Origin: Pycnococcus provasolii | Taxonomy: Eukaryota > Chlorophyta > Pseudoscourfieldiophyceae > Pseudoscourfieldiales > Pycnococcaceae | DNA length: 64,000 nt | Assembly (NCBI GenBank): GCA_938743325.2 | Contig: OW568894.1 | Coordinates: forward strand, 310,001 to 374,000 | Reading direction: 5' to 3' | Shown here: positions 38,736-49,185 of the stretch, piece by piece | Layout of the letters: the number at the start of each line of letters is the position of its first letter | How positions within the stretch are numbered: position 1 is the first letter of the stretch | Program-made: the position numbers and the translations under genes | The notes under the pieces: model-generated | What the model saw: only the letters and a program-made list of their open reading frames with translations | What the model was told of the DNA's origin: nothing | The model's database searches: none

Positions 38736-39138
38736 CTAGTAATAGACGCGCTGCCTTTGCACGATCTTGCACTCGAATTTTTCGAGTGCACACTGCGCGC
38801 ACACTGCATCTTGTCCCACCTCACGCTCCTTGTCGATGATGCCATGCTTTTGAAACATCGCTATGCACTCGCTGCACAATTTTGCAGCGTGCTGGCAATC
38901 AGAATCCGTCGCATTATTTACGACGTCATGTCGTCGGCCGCACGCACAATTGGATGTTGGCGCTGTGATCCGCACGCTGAATGCTGCTTTGCAGATAGGA
39001 CAGTTGCGATTTGACAAACTCGTGTGCGTGCGGGCACATGCCTTACAATAAGGCACGTGCCCACATGGAATAAGCACCTCCGTGGCGTCACAGCCATAGC
39101 ACGCCAAGCATTCTCCGGCTCCGGTTGCGGCTGCGGCT

Positions 39139-39170
<32 letters not shown>

Positions 39171-39836
39171 TGCGGCTGCGGCCTTGGCTGCGGCCTTGGC
39201 TTTGGGTGCTCCCGCTCCCACTCCGGCTGCAGACTTCATTTTCTTCTTTGGTTTCGGTTCAACCACTTCAAAATCCTCCGTCTCGCGATAGAAATCCTTG
39301 CCACCTCCAACAAAAAGCCGCGCCCTGTACTCGCCCCCTTGCTCTAAGTCAAAACGCACCTTGCACCCATACACCACAATGGCGGAGGACTCCACGTCGA
39401 TCCACGACGTGGAGTTAGTCGTAGCAACTTGCAGACTCACTTGCCGGAGTGAGCACACGCAAGTGATCTCGACCCTAAGCCCACTCACAGCGAGAGTCAG
39501 CGGGCCGTGGAGGGCCGGCTTAGGGCGCTCGCGTTTGCCACGGCTCAGCGTCATTAGCCAGTGCGAGCTGGCCGGTAGCGTCACTTGCGACGTGTCCTCG
39601 TCGCTGGTGAATATCACCGGAGCCCCGTGCCAGAGCTCGCCGCTCTTGACGCACAACGTCCAATTATCAACTTCATCTTCGTCGGGCCGAGGATAACCCC
39701 ATTTCGTCGCCGCGTCCATGAGCACATCCTTGAGACTATGATCTCCCTTCTCCGCGCCCTTGCACGGGTACTCGAGCGGCGCCTTGCCGTGGCCATCGCC
39801 GTGGTACGGCCAGAGCGTGTAATACGAAGTCGCCAT
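38736..39836 (-). CDS. RING-finger protein, putative E3 ubiquitin ligase
   Basis: 366 aa from the ATG at 39836. The N-terminal region (about 1-185) has strands and a Trp/Tyr-rich start (MATSYYTLWPYH) but no recognised fold. Lys/Ala/Gly-rich low-complexity sequence follows (about 190-240). A C3HC4 RING finger spans about residues 243-282: CLAC, CGHVPYCKAC, CPIC. A second Cys-rich region (297-350: CACG, C, H, CSEC, CAQC) may bind more zinc. The frame continues upstream to an ATG at 40064 in a weak context (T at -3); the extra 76 residues are proline-rich and look like leader. The two choices decide whether it overlaps the ICMT gene. Ligase function is inferred. Confidence 0.75.
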
Positions 39837-40024
39837 GCCACTTGCTCGCAAAGATTGATGCTTTGGTGGTCGCGGCGGCGGTGACGGCGGGCTCAGCGGT
39901 GGCGGTGGCGGTGGCGGAAACGGGAATTCGTTGAATTGCCACGGGGCCCGTGATGGTTGATTGGAGAGGTGAAATTCGCAAGTTCGCATGTCTTCGTCCC
40001 CCCCTGATGGATTTCGCCGAATCT

Positions 40025-40033
40025 CCCCCCCCC
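40025..40033 (+). promoter_or_regulatory. C-tract (9 nt) upstream of ICMT
   Basis: Nine C on the sense strand, 54 nt before the ATG at 40087. A similar six-C run is at about 39999-40004. It fits the C-tract pattern seen at other starts. Confidence 0.4.
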
Positions 40034-40086
40034 GAAGACGCCCCTGGGCTCCCGCGGGCTTCATTCATTCCCCAAACGCTCCATCC

Positions 40087-40665
40087 ATGTCATCCATGTC
40101 GTCGTCATCCTCTTGCCTATTCATCTTTATGTTAGCTCTGATATTCTTCCACAGCACCGAGTACCTGTTGTCCAGGGTTGTCCATGCCAGGGGCGAGCTA
40201 TTACTAAGCTTCCCCTACTTAGTCGCCATGTCACTCGCTCTTGTTGAATTCACCGTGGAGTCCTTCCTTTTAACGTCGTACAAAAAATGTGTGCTATCTC
40301 TTGTGTCCACTCTGGGAATCACCATGGTTCTCTTCGGTGAACTCATGAGAAAAGCTGCTATTATTCACGCGCAGAAGGCGTTCACGCTGCAAGTGCAGAC
40401 GCGCAAGAGACAAGAACATGCGCTCATCACGACGGGAATCTATCGGTACGTACGACACCCAGCATACCTTGGGTGGACCGTCTGGGCAGTTGGAACGCAA
40501 TTCCTGCTTGGAAATATCATATGCATCCCACTCTTCTACCACCTCGCCATGAAGTTCTTCCAGGAAAGAATACCCGTCGAAGAAAACCTGCTCGCGTCTT
40601 TCTTTGGCGAACGGTGGCACGCGTATAGGAAGAAAACGCCGACGTACTTGCCTGGCATACCTTGA
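40087..40665 (+). CDS. Isoprenylcysteine carboxyl methyltransferase family (ICMT/STE14)
   Basis: 192 aa, an integral ER-membrane methyltransferase of the ICMT/STE14 type, which methylates the C-terminal prenylcysteine of CaaX proteins. After an N-terminal Ser run and helices (residues about 8-25, 40-60, 65-90) come the family core motifs: TGIYRYVRHPAYLGW, with the RHPxY signature, and RIPVEENLLASFFGERW near the end. The last part YRKKTPTYLPGIP is the typical C-terminus. An in-frame ATG at 39988 would add 33 residues and overlap the RING gene's leader; 40087 gives a standard length. A TGTAA word lies 39 nt after the stop. The gene converges with UROD. Confidence 0.92.
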   Translation: MSSMSSSSSCLFIFMLALIFFHSTEYLLSRVVHARGELLLSFPYLVAMSLALVEFTVESFLLTSYKKCVLSLVSTLGITMVLFGELMRKAAIIHAQKAFTLQVQTRKRQEHALITTGIYRYVRHPAYLGWTVWAVGTQFLLGNIICIPLFYHLAMKFFQERIPVEENLLASFFGERWHAYRKKTPTYLPGIP

Positions 40666-40723
40666 CTCGAACATCTGTATCAAAAGAGAGAAAGAAGAAA
40701 AGTTGTAACTAAGCATTAACACC

Positions 40724-41899
40724 TTACGCCATCGCACGCACGTGCTGCTTGCACGTCTCAATGAAAAGGCCGACGTTCTCCTCCGGCGTTTTCTGCACAA
40801 CGCCGTGGCCAACGTTCAATATGTGGTGGCGTCCGTCGTCGTTCGTCAGCGCGTCGATGCACGACTTCACCTCGCTTCTGATGGTATCCTCGTCGCCGAA
40901 CAGCACCATCGGGTCAACGTTACCCTGAAGCACGCGCGACTGGCCCGCACGCGAGCGGCACTCCGCGGGATTCATGTTCCAGTCGAGGCCGACGACGTCG
41001 CTCGTCAAGTCGCTCGAGAACAAAATCTCCTCCTTGCCTGCTCCTCCGTTTGCGTGGAAAATAATCGGCACGTCAGGCTTTGCGGCGCGCACACCCGCCA
41101 TGACGCGCTCGGCGTACGGCAGGCTGAATTCGCGGAACTGCGCGGGACTTAGGTGGTGTGCCCACGAGTCGAACAGCTGCAGCACCTGCGCACCCGAGTC
41201 GATCTGGTGGATGCAGTACGCGACGAGGTTGTCTGCGTAGTGGCTGAGCAGCGCGTGCAGCACCTTTCGTCCATCCTCCTTGTGCATCATCGCTTTGGTT
41301 TTGACGAGGTGCCTGTCCGCCGAGCCTTCGACGGAGTACGCGGCGAGCGTCCACGGCGTTCCGATGAAGCCGCACAGCGTCGTTTCGTCGTCGATTTCCG
41401 CGCGCAGCGTGCTGAGAATCGGCTGGATGAACGGCGTCGAGCTCGCAGGGTCGTCAATGGGCGTCAGCGCTTCGACGCAGTGTATGCAGTTGACTGGATT
41501 CGAGATCTGCGGCCCTTTTCCTTTGATGACGTCAAACTCGATTCCCATCGACGGCAAAGGCGTGAGTATGTCGCTGAAGAAGATGACTCCGTCCGGCTTG
41601 AATGCGCGGTACGGCTGCAGGGACAGCTCGATGGCAATCTCAGGCGTCTCGGAGCGTTGTCGGAACGGGTACTTGTTCGAGTATTCGCGGAACTCCGCCA
41701 TGTACCGTCCCGCTTGTCGCATCAGCCACACGGGCGAGCGTTCCGTGGGTAGTCCCGCCGCCGCCCTTAGAAGAAGGGGGCCATCTGACGGCGATGACGG
41801 CGATGACGCCGACGAAGAAACACAACGGAGAGGACGACCATGACCATGGGGACGACCAAGGGACGAGGAGGAGAGATGAAGGCGAGGAGCAGGCGCCAT
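40724..41899 (-). CDS. Uroporphyrinogen decarboxylase
   Basis: 391 aa. It catalyses the conversion of uroporphyrinogen III to coproporphyrinogen III in haem and chlorophyll synthesis, probably in the plastid. A Ser/Pro/His-rich leader of about 45 residues comes first. The UROD signatures are present: PVWLMRQAGRYMAEFRE (substrate-binding Arg), FSDILTPLPSMG with the catalytic Asp, LFDSWAHHLSP, QGNVDPMVLFG and HILNVGHGV. The length after the leader fits the family's about 345 residues. The frame extends to 41980 without ATG, so 41899 was taken. A C-tract of ten lies 45 nt upstream on the sense strand. Confidence 0.96.
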   Translation of the reverse strand: MAPAPRLHLSSSSLGRPHGHGRPLRCVSSSASSPSSPSDGPLLLRAAAGLPTERSPVWLMRQAGRYMAEFREYSNKYPFRQRSETPEIAIELSLQPYRAFKPDGVIFFSDILTPLPSMGIEFDVIKGKGPQISNPVNCIHCVEALTPIDDPASSTPFIQPILSTLRAEIDDETTLCGFIGTPWTLAAYSVEGSADRHLVKTKAMMHKEDGRKVLHALLSHYADNLVAYCIHQIDSGAQVLQLFDSWAHHLSPAQFREFSLPYAERVMAGVRAAKPDVPIIFHANGGAGKEEILFSSDLTSDVVGLDWNMNPAECRSRAGQSRVLQGNVDPMVLFGDEDTIRSEVKSCIDALTNDDGRHHILNVGHGVVQKTPEENVGLFIETCKQHVRAMA

Positions 41900-42412
41900 G
41901 GCGGAGAGCAAGGGGAGCAAGGGGGGAAAGGAGAGCGACACCAGGGGGGGGGGCTTGAGAACCCCCCCCTGAAATCCCACCTGGAGGCTGAAAAATCCAA
42001 TCCCGAATCCCGATCCTCAAATTTCACAGCAGAGAATCATATCCCCTCCCCCGGAAGATAAGACCCTCCTCCTCCTATGATAATAACCCCGAACTACAAC
42101 TGTCGGGGACCCTTTTTATTCCAAACCCGAAGAAGACGGTACGATAGGACTTACTTACGGATGAGACACGTTATATGATAGACTACGTTATGTGATACGG
42201 TATGTGATACATAAGTCAGGAGGAGGATACATTCCAATAAGGTAGACTATGTATGAGGATACATAAGGCTCTAGAGATAAGCCTTATGGCAGATAATAGT
42301 CTAAGCAGGGATTAGATAGTCTAGATAAGCGACGACTCCTTGACAATTTGACATGTGACGATATGTATATATGTGGATCCTTTTTACTGTGTTGTGTTGT
42401 AAAAGCAGGTGT
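41900..42412. other. Intergenic region between UROD and HisD
   Basis: No gene was seen. The UROD side holds a 10-nt C-tract (sense) at 41944-41953. From about 42140 to 42320 the DNA has many short repeats of GATACAT/GATAGAC/TAAGCC words, AT-rich and without an open frame. Confidence 0.45.
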
Positions 42413-43873
42413 TCAGTCCATCCCTAACCTCAAAGTCACCGCTCGCCTGTGCGCCTCGAGACCTTCCAAATCGGCCATGTGCGCGACGTGAGGACCCAAG
42501 CTCTTCAGACCGCTCTCAGATAGCTCCTGGATCGTTATGCTCTTGTTGTACGCAGACAAGTTCACGCCGCTGTACATGCGAGCGTATCCGTACGTAGGAA
42601 GCACGTGGTTCGTGCCCGACGCGTAGTCGCCCACGCTCTCAGGCGTCCAACGACCGCAGAATATGCTCCCCGCATCGGTCACAACATCAGCCACCTCGCG
42701 CGCGTTCGCGACGTTCAAAATCAAGTGCTCAGGGGCGTACCGATTCGATATGCGAATCGCCTCCTCGAGGCTGTCAACCTTGATCGCGCAGCTGTTGCCC
42801 AGCGCAGCCTCCGCAACCTCCTGACGAGGAAGCGTCGAGCACTGCTCACGCACAGCCTTCAGGATCGCATCCACGTCCGCATCCGGCGTCGCGAGCAACA
42901 CAACCTGGCTGTCACGCCCGTGCTCCGCCTGGCTCAGCAGGTCAGCGGCCACGTGAACGGGATCCGCGCCTCCGTCAGCAACCACGAGAACCTCGCTCGG
43001 GCCGGCGGGCATGTCGATGCTCACCATCGCCTCCGAGTTGCTCAGGAGCATCTTCGCCGCGGTGACGAACTGGTTGCCCGGTCCAAACACCTTGTGCACC
43101 TTAGGGCAAGTCGCCGTTCCGTGCGCCATCGCCGCAACCGCCTGCGCGCCGCCAGCCTGCAGGATGTGCGTGACGCCGCACTTCTTGCACACGTAGAGAA
43201 CCTCGGGGCACACGCTTCCGTCAGACCTCGGCGGCGTCGCGACGACCATCGTCTTGCATCCCGCCACCTGTCCTGGAACTGCGAGCATGAGCGTCGTCGA
43301 CGGCAAGATCGCCGTTCCTCCGGGAACGTAGAGGCCGACGGCGTCAATAGGCCTGTTCACGCGCTCGCAGACGACGCCGGGCATCGTCTCGACGTGCAGG
43401 GGCGCGGTGATCTGCGCCTCGTGAAATTTTCTGATGTTATCGTACGCCGTGTCGAACGCCGCTTTTGTCGTCGCGTCGAGCTGGGGGTCGGGCAGGTCGT
43501 CGACGAGCACGACGGGCGCCCTGCCTAGCTCCACATTGTCAAACTTCGCGGTGAATTCGTTCACAGCTTCGTCCCCTCGTTCACGAACGGCGTCGACGAT
43601 CGGCGCGACGGTGTTGAATATGGACGGCAGGTCGACGCGCGGGCGTCGGAGCAGGGTGTCCATCTCCTTGTCGGAAAGACTAGATGCTGATGCGAGCTGC
43701 ATACCTTCCACAGGGATAGGCGATACGGAAGACTCCGAGGAAGAGGTGACAGCGTTAACGCGAAGACCACTGCAGAGAGATGACAGACGACGTTGGCGCA
43801 CAAAAGGATGACACACACGAGGAGACCGAGACTGGGAGCAGGCAGTGCGGGTAGACAGAGATTGCGCGGACAT
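42413..43873 (-). CDS. Histidinol dehydrogenase
   Basis: 486 aa. It catalyses the last two steps of histidine synthesis (histidinol to histidine, NAD-dependent). An Arg/Ser-rich N-terminus ([19 protein letters not shown]) fits a plastid transit peptide. The NAD-binding part has [17 protein letters not shown]. The zinc ligands of the family are visible: Q and H in [10 protein letters not shown] in [11 protein letters not shown], and the late H in GLEAHRRAV. The length after the leader matches plant and bacterial HisD (about 430-440). The frame extends to 44071 but lacks an ATG before 43873. The downstream end is 513 nt from the UROD start. Confidence 0.96.
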   Translation of the reverse strand: MSAQSLSTRTACSQSRSPRVCHPFVRQRRLSSLCSGLRVNAVTSSSESSVSPIPVEGMQLASASSLSDKEMDTLLRRPRVDLPSIFNTVAPIVDAVRERGDEAVNEFTAKFDNVELGRAPVVLVDDLPDPQLDATTKAAFDTAYDNIRKFHEAQITAPLHVETMPGVVCERVNRPIDAVGLYVPGGTAILPSTTLMLAVPGQVAGCKTMVVATPPRSDGSVCPEVLYVCKKCGVTHILQAGGAQAVAAMAHGTATCPKVHKVFGPGNQFVTAAKMLLSNSEAMVSIDMPAGPSEVLVVADGGADPVHVAADLLSQAEHGRDSQVVLLATPDADVDAILKAVREQCSTLPRQEVAEAALGNSCAIKVDSLEEAIRISNRYAPEHLILNVANAREVADVVTDAGSIFCGRWTPESVGDYASGTNHVLPTYGYARMYSGVNLSAYNKSITIQELSESGLKSLGPHVAHMADLEGLEAHRRAVTLRLGMD

Positions 43874-44433
43874 GGAGAGCAAGAGTGTCTGGCGGCCGAG
43901 AATGAGAGGAGGAGGAGGAGAAACGAAACGTGGTTGGTTGGTTGGCCACCAGAGCATAAGGTAGATTTGGCACGGGGAGGGGCGCAACGGCGGATCCCCT
44001 GGAAGAGGAGGATTGGAAGTCGGGGTTCTTGTTTCGGGGTTTGTTTGTTTGCCCCAGGTGGGGGAGGACACGTACTTACCTTTCCTACGGTAGTCCTTAC
44101 CTTAAGGTGCACACGGCCTTAAGAGTAGTAAGGTCACCTTAAGAGTAGTAAGTTCTCGTTCTAAAATCAAATGGATGGGCGTACGGTACCCTAACCTTAT
44201 TTATTTATTTTTATTATTATTATTTTTCGTGATTAATATTTTTTATTTTTGGTTGTAAACTTGTATTTAATAAAGTGGATTCTTCCGAACGTTCGTGGTA
44301 ACATCATACTGTAATAGGGGCTTCCTTTTGATTCAAATATTTGGGGGGGTCAACAAGCAGATATGACGTTTATGTTTTAGAGTTCACCCTTGAATATGTT
44401 ATGATGCGATTTGCTCAAATCTCTCCCGTAAAC
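43874..44433. other. Intergenic region between HisD and the polyproline gene
   Basis: It holds the HisD promoter (right of 43873) and the 3' flank of the polyproline gene. An AT-rich stretch of TTATTT/TATTAT words lies at about 44200-44260. No gene was seen. Confidence 0.4.
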
Positions 44434-44802
44434 TTAAGACGCCCAAGTCGGGGCACTCGGCGGCGGAGGTGCGCTGCCCTCCGAAGAACCCGTCGCCGGG
44501 GGCGTGTAACCCGAGTGACCTTGCATAATCAACGGCGTTGTCTGATTCCCAGAGCCCGGCGGAGATGCGGACATGCGCTCGAATTCCACCTTCGCGTCGT
44601 GGATTCGACGAAGGCTATACCTCATCGCCACGAACACCGCAAGCGCAATAATGCACGCGCCAGCCAGAACGACGCCCACGATCGTGCCGAGCTGAGAGTC
44701 GGAAATCTGGCTTTCCTTTGACGCCCCGAGCGGAGCCGTGGGTGGTGGAGGCGGTGGACTCGGCGGTGGTGGCGGTGGACTCGGTGGTGGCGGGCTCGGC
44801 GG

Positions 44803-44835
<33 letters not shown>

Positions 44836-46458
44836 CGGCGGCGGAGGAGGAGGGGGTGGGCTTGGGGGAGGCGGCGGGTTGCGCAGACCCTCGTCTGCAT
44901 TCGCTCGCGCCTCCTCTCGCGCCTCCGCCGCCTCGTTCGACGCCGAGATATCCCTCGCTTCAGCCTCCGCGGTGACCACCGCGTCGTAAACGCAACTTGT
45001 CGTCACGTTGCTGGCTGGCACGACGTACAAAGGTGGGAGTGGCGGCGGCGGTGGCGGCGGCGGGCTCGGCGGCGGCGGGCTCGGCGGCGGTGGACTCGGC
45101 GGCGGGCTCGGCGGCGGCGGGCTTGGTGCCGTGATGATCGCCCCATCCGGAAGCGTGGTATTTGCAACGGCAGTTGTGGTCGTCGTCTCCATAGCCACCG
45201 TCGTTGTTGTTGTTGCCGCCGTTGTCGTGGTTGTCACTGGCTTTCGAATGCCGCTCAGGCTCACACACTCGAGAGCGTGCGCCTTAGCTGAGAGGATTGC
45301 GGTGGCGTTCGTCAAAACTCCGAAGTTTGGCAAGTTGGCAGGCGTGCCATCCGCACTTGTGATTGCGTTCACCTCGTACGTCATGCTTGCCTGGAGATTG
45401 CCATTGTTCATCGCGATGGTCACGCGTTGCGCAAGATCCTCCTTGTCCGACATCGACGTGAACAATTCAAAGTCGACGCGAACACCGCTCGTCGTGGCAC
45501 GCAGAACCCTTCGCGCGTTGTTCGAGTTCTTGAGTGGCGTCACGCCGCTGATAAAGACGTCCTGAATGCTCACCTGCGAAGCAATGGAGATGGCATTGCG
45601 CATGCCAGCTCGCACCTTGCCGCCGATATCCTCCACCTTCACATTTGCGAAGGAAAGGGACCCGACGACGAGGCTGAGCAGTCCGGGTTCGAGCCGTCCC
45701 ACTCCAACAAGGCGCTTTCCCACCTCGACATAAAGTGATGACTGGAAGTCGTCGAGTGTCGCCTTGATCAAGGAAGGCATCGTGGACCAGTTGACTTCGC
45801 AGCGCACGCCGTTTCCCATGTACCCTGCCGGACACGCCCCGCACGTGCGTCCCTCCTCAGGTGCAACACGGTCTGTGCATTTGACACCCGTGAAACACGG
45901 CGAGAGCATGCACGCATTTGCATCCTCGCACTTTCCCTGAGCGTTCGCGAGCTGTCCCTTGGGACACACGGGCAGGTCCTTGTTCGGCGGCGGCGGCGGC
46001 GGGCTCGGCGGAGGCGGCGGCGACAGCAAGAAACGAAACGGGTCTGAATTGTTCACAACGCTCGCGGGCAGCGCCGGGAAGCCTGGCGGCGGCGGGCTTG
46101 GCGGGGGCGGGGGCGGCGGCGGGCTTGGCGGCGGCGGCGGCGGTGGTGGTGGCGGTGGGCTTGGTGGTGGGGGAGGCGGAGGTGGACTCGGCGGGGGCGG
46201 AGAGCAGTCGTTCAAGGCAACGCAAGCATCGGGCGGCGGGCTCGGCGGCGGCGGCGGCGAGGGCGGTGGAGGTGGTGGTGGCGGCGGTGGTGGCGGTGGA
46301 CTCGGTGGCGGTGGCGGCGACGGCGGCGGCGGCGGCGGCGGCGGCGACGGCGGCGGCGGTGGACTTGGCGGTGGCGGTGGCGGTGGTGGCGACGGCGGTG
46401 GAGGAGGGGGTGGTGGTGGTGGCGGTGGCGGTGGAGGAGGGGGAGGGGGTGGGGGAGG

Positions 46459-46494
<36 letters not shown>

Positions 46495-46740
46495 TGACGG
46501 CGGCGGCGGTGAAGGCGGGACGTCCAGTCCATAAAACGAGAAGGCGTGCGCGACGGCCATTCCCGATTGTTGCGTTGGGAACGGCGCGCCAACGGCGATG
46601 ATTGCGACGACGGCCATCGTCCAAACGCGAACGTTGGTCGAGAGGCGCCGGGTGGATCCCCTCCTTTTCTGTGAGCTGAACAGAAGTGAGGTAAAAGACT
46701 CACAATACGGAGCCTGAGTCATTGGAGTCAGTGAAGTCAT
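44434..46740 (-). CDS. Pherophorin/extensin-like polyproline type-I membrane protein
   Basis: About 768 aa. An N-terminal hydrophobic stretch (VWTMAVVAIIAVGAPF, near residue 45) acts as signal or anchor. Long (PPPPSPPPP)n tracts follow, typical of pherophorins and algal wall glycoproteins. A Cys-rich EGF-like module (CTDRVAPEEGRTCGACPA then GYMGNGVRC) and an alpha/beta-looking region of about 200 residues come next. More polyproline and a C-terminal transmembrane helix (TIVGVVLAGACIIALAVF) with a basic stop (RYSLRR) follow. The polyproline would be hydroxylated and glycosylated. It is likely a cell-surface or wall-linked receptor-like protein with no kinase. The ATG at 46740 was preferred; an earlier ATG (47022) adds an unlikely leader. 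The polyproline DNA is GC-rich and repetitive, so assembly errors are possible. Confidence 0.75.
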
Positions 46741-47453
46741 GAGAAGGACAGAGAACAGACAAGATGACTCGTGAACAGTATGCAAGTGGTTGCTATTGAT
46801 GTGATTGATGGGAAGAGTGATGGGACGATGTTGTGTGTTGGGTTGGGTGGCCGGACGGAGAGGACAGGGCCGGGCCGGGAAGTGCAGGGCGTCCGTCCCC
46901 CACCGAAAACACAGTTGCCTGAGAGAAGCCTCAAAGAAGAACACGCGGGGGACCAACACGTGGTGATCAATGAATGAGCACAGAGGCCGAGCACAGAATG
47001 GACTTCCTTTGGCAACTTGCATGGAGTGGTCCCACTTATTATGTTACCCTTCCGAACTTCGGAGTTCTCGAAGCGCACATCAATCAATGGGCTGCTTTGA
47101 GCCTTTTTTGCCCTGTTGTACTGTTGTACTGGAATGATTTGGTGGAATTGATGCAAGCAGACATGTAAGTTAAAGGGAGAGAAGGTGCTTAAGCTGAGCA
47201 AGGAGATTGAGAGCAATTGAGGCATTGTGCGTTCGTACCGGTAAGGCTGAACCTTATAGGGACTTGTTCCCACTCCCGAAAAACTCCCCAAAAAAGGTTT
47301 TTCAGGGTGGTGGGACCGTTTAGTGGGGAGCGAAAAATTTGTTACCTTAAAGGGATGAGCTCCCACTCCCACAATTCGCTCCTCCTCAACCGGTATCCCC
47401 AACTCCTTGGTCGGCCCCTGCCGACCTAAACCTTTAAGTCCAGCCTTCCCGAC
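46741..47453. other. Upstream region of the polyproline gene
   Basis: A non-coding stretch with scattered short direct words. A GGTATCCCC word preceded by CAACC lies near 47389-47399, like words beside C-tracts elsewhere. No gene was called. Confidence 0.35.
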
Positions 47454-47690
47454 CTACGGGACCAGCTCTTCAGGATTGAACAGCAGGCGATGGCGCGGCC
47501 GGCGTTGCGGCGTTGCGGCGGAGGGCACGCCGACGAGCTCCTCGGTGAACGTCCAGCCGTTGTGCTGCTCTGGCGCCATGTTCACCTGAACGCGCGGCGC
47601 CTGCTGCACGTACTCGTACGCTGACTCGACGACGAGGCACGCGTCGCCGATGTTGTCCTTGATGTCGGCGAGGGCGGTGTGACCGGTTCG
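47454..47690 (-). other. Orphan coding-like fragment, possibly 3'-5' exonuclease C-terminus
   Basis: A minus-strand open frame of about 75 codons ending at a stop at 47454. It has protein-like sequence with HTALADIKDNIG, an HxAxxD pattern like motif III of DEDD-type exonucleases, then AYEYVQQAPR and GWTFTEELVG. No start or upstream exon is seen: the Copia remnant begins at 47738. It might be the remaining 3' part of a host or transposon gene. Identity is speculative. Confidence 0.3.
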
Positions 47691-47737
47691 CCGTCACGCG
47701 ACATGCTGTGGCGGTGAACGTAGTGTGTGGGTGTGTG

Positions 47738-48434
47738 TGCACATTTATTCCAAAAGGGGAGATTATAGTGGGCTGTCTGTCTCCCACTATAAACATATCA
47801 CGTCCTGAAAGTCAAGACGGTTTTCTCCCAAATCAAACCCACAAATCAAATCTCCAGTGGGGGTTTCACCAAAACAAACCCCCAATCGATTCGCCCCTCT
47901 CAGCACTCCTCCTCGCCGATCGCAGTACGAGCTGTGGTTGGTGCCAAGTTAGCTCAGCGAATCGAGGTCCCCTCCATGCAGCGCAACCGCGGTCATGCGC
48001 TCGTGATCCACACGAGGAAGTCCCTTCGTGAACATGTCCGCCAGCTGAAGTTTGGTGGAGATGTACGTCACGTTGATCGCGCCACTGAGTACCCGCTCTC
48101 GCACAGATTTGATCCTGTAGTCCACATGCTTGGTCCGCCCGTCGTAGCGCCTGTCGCCCAGTATCTGGATTGCGGCCGAGTAAAGCGCGCGCCGCCAGCG
48201 CGCCGCCAATTGAGCGCGTCAGTCAATCAGCGCCAATCACATCAAATCACCATAAAAAGAACGTCTTGAGCAATTATTCCAAAAGGGGAGATTATAGTGG
48301 GCTGTCTGTCTCCCACTATAAACATATCACGTCCTGAAAGTCAAGACGTTTTTCTCCCAAATCAAACCCACAAATCAAATCTCCAGTGGGGGTTTCACCA
48401 AAACAAACCCCCAATCGATTCGCCCCTCTCAGCA
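47738..48434 (-). mobile_element. Broken Copia-type LTR retrotransposon remnant
   Basis: Fossil element read on the minus strand. Two direct repeats of 168 bp (47738-47905 and 48267-48434), each with TG...CA ends, are LTRs that agree at about 97% of positions, so the insertion looks fairly young. Only about 360 bp of internal DNA remains, encoding the end of a Copia-type (Ty1/copia) RNase H domain, and a purine-rich tract stands next to the 3' LTR. It is clearly broken, with most of the internal region missing. No target duplication is evident at the flanks. It lies next to a Harbinger-type transposase fragment. Confidence 0.85.
48267..48434 (-). repeat. Copia 5' LTR copy
   Basis: 168-bp LTR at the right end of the element, paired with the copy at 47738-47905; both have the same length, with no net insertion or deletion between them. 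Confidence 0.8.
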
Positions 48435-48857
48435 GGCGTTGAGGTGCGCCGCCACTACTCCTCCTACCGTGCGGTTAAACAATCCCAATATGAACTGGTC
48501 AGTCATGACTACCTGCTTGTCGTTCCACGATCCGGCGCACGCCGCCGTGAGGTGCAGGAACTTCAGGCGGCGGTTCACTGTCGCCTGCCACACCAGGCTG
48601 CCCTTGCCTGTTTTGTCGACATGAATGTTCGACCACTGCGCGGGACAGCCGTCGTACCGAACGTGGACGCAGTCCGTGCTGCCGAGGCACCCTGGCAGGC
48701 ACACCTCCTCGAACTCCTTGAGCGTGACGATGAGCTCGTCGTCGGACAGCGTGTCGAGGTGCAGCCTTCCCAGCTCACCGTACGCAACCTCTGCCGCAAT
48801 CTGGTGAAAGGACACCCGAGCTGTTTCCTCCGACATGCCAGGTTTGGTGGTGATGGA
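48435..48857 (-). pseudogene. PIF/Harbinger-like transposase (DDE) fragment
   Basis: A minus-strand coding piece from about 48857 (upstream in-frame stop) with an ATG at 48836. It holds TTKPGMSEETARV, then PGCLGSTDCVHVRYDGC, where the Asp fits the first D of the DDE triad in the Harbinger/plant-transposon-protein family, followed by VWQATVNRRLKFLHL and GSWNDKQVV. The segment is cut off at 48434 by the Copia LTR, into which the frame reads for two codons. The later catalytic region is not found on the other side of the Copia element, so it is a fragment. It is a DNA-transposon remnant rather than a host gene. Confidence 0.65.
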
Positions 48858-49185
48858 TCGTCACGTACGAAAAAAATACGACTGGTTGTCGTAAGGCTGG
48901 GAAGGCTGATTTTCTTGAGGTTCTCGTTGCCTTCAATCTGTTGTTTCGTTTGCATTGAGTTTGTAAGAAGAAGAGTGAGTTTCACAAGCGCCATGTGACA
49001 GTTTTCTCGGAACGGAAACGAACCGACGACATACACACCATTCGGGGTTGGCCTTTTTCCCTTTTTCTTGACTAGGGGTTTGTTTTTCGTCCTCTCCGGA
49101 TCCCCTTGGGCCTTGGAAAACAGCTGTTTCGCGAAACCCTCTTTTTTTTTTCTCACGCGCGCTCCTCACTCCTCAGTCCACATAC
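48858..49185. other. Intergenic region between transposase fragment and hydrolase
   Basis: It holds the promoter of the hydrolase. A T-run is near 49142-49151. Small open frames on the minus strand have no recognisable product; some could be transposon sequence. Confidence 0.35.

Noticed and set aside
42605-43528. 307-codon plus-strand open frame opposite HisD
   Set aside because: Antisense to HisD with Arg/His-rich composition, no family match.
45918-46601. Gly- and Ala-rich open frames opposite the polyproline gene
   Set aside because: Complement of a (CCG)n-like coding repeat; composition is purely repeat-driven.
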